From positions 1 to 64,000 of the forward strand of contig PLGM01000293.1 of assembly GCA_003139795.1 (NCBI GenBank): a DNA stretch of 64,000 nucleotides. Reading direction: 5' to 3'. A program made the position numbers and the translations under genes. The notes beneath the pieces are model-generated. The model was not told the origin of the DNA and ran no database searches. It saw only the letters and a program-made list of their open reading frames with translations. Below are positions 59,608 to 64,000 of the stretch, one piece after another (position 1 is the stretch's first letter; each line of letters opens with the position of its first letter). Source of the stretch: Acidobacteriaceae bacterium (GTDB taxonomy: Bacteria; Acidobacteriota; Terriglobia; Terriglobales; Acidobacteriaceae).

Positions 59608-61368
59608 TCACAGCGTCGGCGAATCGTCCCCCAGCATCGCCTCCCGCACAATCTTGATCGGCGGAAACCCCTCGCGCAGGAAGTCGTCGTGAAACTTCTC
59701 CAGAGAAAACGCCGCGCCCTGCTTCTTCTTCACGTCCTCGCGCAGCTTCATGATCTCCAGCTTGCCCAGCGTGTAGTAGAGATAAGTCGGGTCGCTGGTG
59801 CCGCGCTTGGTTTCCACCATCGCCGTCTCTTTCGACTGGTAACCTTCCTTCTGAAAGAACGCGACCGCCTCGTCGAAGCTCATCTTGCCGGTATGCATCT
59901 CAATGCCCACGATGAAGCGCGCGTTCCTGAGCAGCGCGTCCTGCAGTTGCCCCAGCCGCAGGAACTTCGCTTCGCGCTCATCCTTGGCTCCAACTCCCGA
60001 CTGCCCATACCCTTCGTCCAGCATCATCTGCTCGGTGTAGTGCGCCCATCCTTCGATGTCTGTGTTTGCCCCCAGCAGCTTGCGCACCTTGCTCGGCGCC
60101 TGCGGCAGCCAAAGGAACTGAATATAGTGCCCCGGATAAGCCTCGTGCACCGCCGTCGAAATCACTGTGCCGATGTTGAACGAGTGCATGAAGCCTTCCA
60201 CTTCCTCGGGCTTCATCGATGGGTCGGGTAACGTCACGTTGAAGTACGCCTCTGTCGCGTGCTTCTCAAACGGCCCCGGCGTATCCATGCTTGCAAAGGT
60301 CGTCGCCCGCATGAACGGTGGCGTCTCTTCCACGATCGGCCGCACATCGGAAGGAATGGTCACAATATGGTGCGACCGGATGAAGCTCACCAGCCCATCG
60401 AATGTCGCGCGGAAAGCGTCCAGCAGATGATCCGGCGCGGGATGATTCTCGCCTAACTCCTCCACCACCGCGCGCGCATCCTTCGCCGGCTCCAGCTCCT
60501 TCGCGATCTCGTTGAAGTGCGCCTGATTCTTTTTCAGGTCCGCCCAGCCAATCTCCAGCAGCTTGTCCAGCGGCAGGTCCACCATCTCGTCGTAGGCAAG
60601 CTTCTTCTGGAACGCCTCCGCGCCAATCCGGAAGTCCCCGTTCGACCTCGCCAGCAAATCCGTCTTCAGCCAGCCCAGATAACTCTTCAGCTCCGCAATC
60701 ACCGCCGCGTTCGTCTGGGCAAACTCGGCCTTCAGCGCCGCGTCCTGCGCATCCGCAAACGCCAGCGGCACATCCTTCTCAAAGAAACTCACGATGTCCG
60801 GCAACTGCTCAATGGCAATCTCCGTGTACACGCGTGGCGGATTCTTCAGGTTTACTCGCGCCGCGTCCAGCAGCGCCGGCATCTGCTTCTCGCGCGCAAC
60901 CAGCGACCTTAGCCGCTCGTCCGGCGACGCGAACTTCCGCTCCATCAGCACAAACGCCCCATTCGCGCAGGTGCTCGAGTAGTTATCCGCATTCTTCTCC
61001 CACGGCCGTATCGTTTCCAGTGTCAGCAGTTGCGAGCGAATGTTGGATAGAACAATCTCCCGGTCGCTCCGCGCTACAAAATCTGCCGCCGCATCATCGG
61101 GATGAATCGCCTCGATGCGCTTCTCGAAGCTCTTGAGCGCGGCAATCTCGGCGTCCACGTTCTTGCGCGAGTAATCCTCCAGTTGCCCGTCGAACTGGTG
61201 ATACCCCACCAGCGTCCCGTTCGTCGGACCATAGTGAAAATACACCTGGTCGAAGTACGCATCGGAAGCCTTCTCGAACTTCTGCTTCCAGTTCTCTTGC
61301 GCAGCGTACGCAGTAATCGCAGAACACATACAAGCTCCAATCGCAAACAACACAAAAAGCTTCTTCAT
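59608..61368 (-). CDS. DUF885 family protein
   Basis: Signal peptide MKKLFVLFAIGACMCSAITAYA, VHEAYPGHYIQFLW, GWAHYTEQMMLDEGYG. Confidence 0.9.
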   Translation of the reverse strand: MKKLFVLFAIGACMCSAITAYAAQENWKQKFEKASDAYFDQVYFHYGPTNGTLVGYHQFDGQLEDYSRKNVDAEIAALKSFEKRIEAIHPDDAAADFVARSDREIVLSNIRSQLLTLETIRPWEKNADNYSSTCANGAFVLMERKFASPDERLRSLVAREKQMPALLDAARVNLKNPPRVYTEIAIEQLPDIVSFFEKDVPLAFADAQDAALKAEFAQTNAAVIAELKSYLGWLKTDLLARSNGDFRIGAEAFQKKLAYDEMVDLPLDKLLEIGWADLKKNQAHFNEIAKELEPAKDARAVVEELGENHPAPDHLLDAFRATFDGLVSFIRSHHIVTIPSDVRPIVEETPPFMRATTFASMDTPGPFEKHATEAYFNVTLPDPSMKPEEVEGFMHSFNIGTVISTAVHEAYPGHYIQFLWLPQAPSKVRKLLGANTDIEGWAHYTEQMMLDEGYGQSGVGAKDEREAKFLRLGQLQDALLRNARFIVGIEMHTGKMSFDEAVAFFQKEGYQSKETAMVETKRGTSDPTYLYYTLGKLEIMKLREDVKKKQGAAFSLEKFHDDFLREGFPPIKIVREAMLGDDSPTL

Positions 61369-61396
61369 GTTTTCTCTCTCAATCGAGGGTGAATTC

Positions 61397-64000
61397 TTAT
61401 GCGTTGACCGGCGCCGGAGCCAGTTTGTCAAGCACCTCGTGAATCTCAAGCAGAACTTCGTCGGGCCGCGTGGCAGTCAAAGGATACTTCAACAGCCCCT
61501 GCGGCGTGAACTGCGCCCCACGCTTGGCGTTCTGCGCCACCAGCCGCATCAGTTGCCGCGGATCGACAACAGCGTTCTCCATGAACCGTATCTGGAGCTC
61601 GCCCCGCTTGCGATCCACCTGCGCAATGCCCATCCGCTCGCATTCCAGGCGCACCATCGCCGCTTCCAGCAGGTACACGGTCGCGTCCGGCGGCGCTCCA
61701 TAACGGTCTTCCAGTTCCGCGCGCACCTCGGCCAGTGCCGCCTCGCTCGCCGCCCCCGCAATCTTCTTGTAGAGCCGCAGCCGCTGATTCTCTTCCGGCA
61801 CATAGCTCTCGTCGATGCGCAGTGCTATGCCTAAGTTAAGCTGCGTCGCGGGCCGCTCCTCGCTCGTTTCGCCCTTCATCTCCTTCACCGCGGCTTCCAG
61901 CATCGACGTGTACAGTTCGAATCCCACCGCCTCGATGTGCCCGCTCTGTTCGCCGCCCAGCATGTTGCCCGCCCCGCGCAGTTCCAGGTCCAGCGCCGCA
62001 ATCTTGAACCCCGCGCCCAGGTCGCTGAACTCCTTCAGCGCCGCCAGCCTTCTGCGCGCAATCTCCGTCAGCTCATTCTCCGGCGGAATGAGTAAATACG
62101 CATAGGCCCGCCGGTTCGACCGCCCCACTCTCCCGCGTAACTGGTATAACTCGCTCAGCCCATGCCGGTCCGCGCGGTTGATCAGAATCGTATTCGCCAG
62201 CGGAATGTCCAATCCGTTCTCGATGATCGTCGTAGCCACCAGCACGTCAAAGTCGTGCCTCATGAAGGCCAGCATCACCCTCTCCAGTTCCGTCTCGCTC
62301 ATCTGCCCGTGGGCCACCGCCACCCGCGCCGCCGGAACAAGCTCCTGAATCCGCGCCGCAATTTCGTAAATCGACTCCACGCGGTTGTGCACAAAATAGA
62401 CTTGGCCGCCGCGCTCCAGTTCCACCTCCACCGCCGAGCGCACAATCTTCTCGTCGAACTTGGCCACCACCGTTTGAATCGCCATCCGGTCCTTCGGCGG
62501 CGTCTCGATCACGCTCATGTCCCTCAGCCCCACCAGCGACATATGCAGCGTCCGCGGAATCGGCGTCGCGCTCATCGCCAGCACATCGATCTCCTTGCGC
62601 ATCTGCTTCAGCCGTTCCTTGTGCCGCACGCCGAACCGCTGCTCCTCATCCACCACCAGCAGGCCCAAATCCTGAAACTTGATGTCCTTCGACAGCAGGC
62701 GATGCGTGCCGATCAGGATGTCTACCTTGCCCGTCTCCACGCGTTCCACAATCAGTTTCTGCTCCTTCGCCGTACGGAACCGCGAGATCATCTCAACATT
62801 GATCGGGAACTGCGCAAACCTCTGCTTGAACGTCTCGAAATGCTGAAAACTCAAAATCGTTGTTGGCGTCAACACCGCCACCTGCTTGCCGTCCTGCACC
62901 GCCTTGAACGCCGCCCGCATCGCCACTTCAGTCTTGCCATAGCCCACGTCGCCGCATAGCAGCCGGTCCATCGGCGTCGTCGATTCCATGTCGTACTTGA
63001 TCGCCCGGATCGCCGTGATCTGATCGTCCGTCTCGCTGTAGTCGAACGAGTCCTCGAACTCCCGCTGAAACTCGTTGTCTTTGGAGAAAGCCGTTCCCTG
63101 CGCCGTGTGCCGTTCGGCGTATAACTTCAGTAACTCGCCGGCCATATCCTGCATGGCCCTGCGCACCCGCGCCTTGGTCTTGGTCCATTGCTGCGAGCCC
63201 AGCCTGTTCAGCACCGGAGCCGGCCCGGCGTCCGTCGAGCGGTACTTCTGGATCAGGTCCAGCCGAGTTAGCGGTACATATAACTTTGCAGCCTCGGCAA
63301 ACTCCAGAATCATGAATTCGACGGAGAGCCCATCCTGCGCAATCTCCCTTAGCCCCTGGTATTGCGCAATCCCGTGCTCCACGTGAACCACGTAATCGCC
63401 CAGCCCCAAGTCGCGGAAGTCCGAAACAAACGCCGCCGTCTTCGATCGTTTCGGCTCCGGCCGCGCCGCCACATCCGCCTCGTCCGATAGGTCGTTGGCC
63501 CCGAACACAATCAGGTTCGAGTCCGCAAAACTCACGCCTGCCGCCAATGGCGTCCTTACAATCACCGGCACGCGCAAGTCGCCCGCCAGATAGCTGCCCT
63601 CATCCAGCATCGTCTCGCCCGGATGCGGATTGCGGCTGCCCAGCCGGTACGGAATCTCGTACTCGCGCAGCACCGTCGCCAGTCGCTCCACGTCGCCCTG
63701 GTGCGGCGCGGCCAACACAATCCGCGTCTCCGCCGCCATCAGGTTTCTCAGTTGCTCAGTCAGCGCCGGAATCGACCCATGAAACCTGAGAGTAGGCCGC
63801 GTATTCAGCTCGATCTCGCCCAGCGTGTTGTCTTCATCCAGCACGTCCACCACGCCCAGTTGATCCAGATCCAGCCCCATGTGCGAGTCGAGCGCTACTT
63901 GCAACACCTCCGGCCGCAGGTAGATGTCCTCTGGCCGGATCAGCGACCCGATCCCCGACCGCTCATGCCGCTGTTCCACCTTGCTCCACCAGCGATCGAT
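61397..64000 (-). CDS. mfd: Transcription-repair coupling factor Mfd, N-terminus beyond window
   Basis: [82 protein letters not shown]. Frame stays open to the edge. Confidence 0.96.
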   Translation of the reverse strand: MDRWWSKVEQRHERSGIGSLIRPEDIYLRPEVLQVALDSHMGLDLDQLGVVDVLDEDNTLGEIELNTRPTLRFHGSIPALTEQLRNLMAAETRIVLAAPHQGDVERLATVLREYEIPYRLGSRNPHPGETMLDEGSYLAGDLRVPVIVRTPLAAGVSFADSNLIVFGANDLSDEADVAARPEPKRSKTAAFVSDFRDLGLGDYVVHVEHGIAQYQGLREIAQDGLSVEFMILEFAEAAKLYVPLTRLDLIQKYRSTDAGPAPVLNRLGSQQWTKTKARVRRAMQDMAGELLKLYAERHTAQGTAFSKDNEFQREFEDSFDYSETDDQITAIRAIKYDMESTTPMDRLLCGDVGYGKTEVAMRAAFKAVQDGKQVAVLTPTTILSFQHFETFKQRFAQFPINVEMISRFRTAKEQKLIVERVETGKVDILIGTHRLLSKDIKFQDLGLLVVDEEQRFGVRHKERLKQMRKEIDVLAMSATPIPRTLHMSLVGLRDMSVIETPPKDRMAIQTVVAKFDEKIVRSAVEVELERGGQVYFVHNRVESIYEIAARIQELVPAARVAVAHGQMSETELERVMLAFMRHDFDVLVATTIIENGLDIPLANTILINRADRHGLSELYQLRGRVGRSNRRAYAYLLIPPENELTEIARRRLAALKEFSDLGAGFKIAALDLELRGAGNMLGGEQSGHIEAVGFELYTSMLEAAVKEMKGETSEERPATQLNLGIALRIDESYVPEENQRLRLYKKIAGAASEAALAEVRAELEDRYGAPPDATVYLLEAAMVRLECERMGIAQVDRKRGELQIRFMENAVVDPRQLMRLVAQNAKRGAQFTPQGLLKYPLTATRPDEVLLEIHEVLDKLAPAPVNA

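Overview
This looks like an ordinary Acidobacteriota-type chromosomal segment (high GC, VWFA-related protein, dispersed short repeats; the taxonomy is inference). It is dense with housekeeping genes: acnA, ligA, a RluD-family pseudouridine synthase gene, lgt, zapA, pheT, pheS, rplT, rpmI, infC, mtaB, rpsA, rmuC, acpP, fabF, gyrA, ruvB, galU and mfd (partial). No rRNA, tRNA, CRISPR array, transposase or prophage was recognised. The main non-routine observations are: (1) a ~503-bp element between pheS and pheT, made of a four-helix-bundle (S23/IVP-type) gene bounded by 51-bp inverted repeats, resembling a 23S rRNA intervening sequence outside rRNA; (2) a small-protein/nucleotidyltransferase module at the 3' end of gyrA, bounded by a 71-bp direct duplication of the gyrA tail; (3) a repeat-like insert translated in frame inside aconitase; (4) a compact DUF488-DUF488-dual-OB-like three-gene operon; (5) a 6S RNA candidate beside zapA with a clear promoter and closing stem; (6) an ABC ATPase gene split by an in-frame stop with immediate restart; (7) a leaderless, operator-covered GntR promoter; (8) infC with a probable AUC start codon; and (9) several short-repeat families. 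Everything was read by eye. Family names come from recognised sequence motifs, not database searches.
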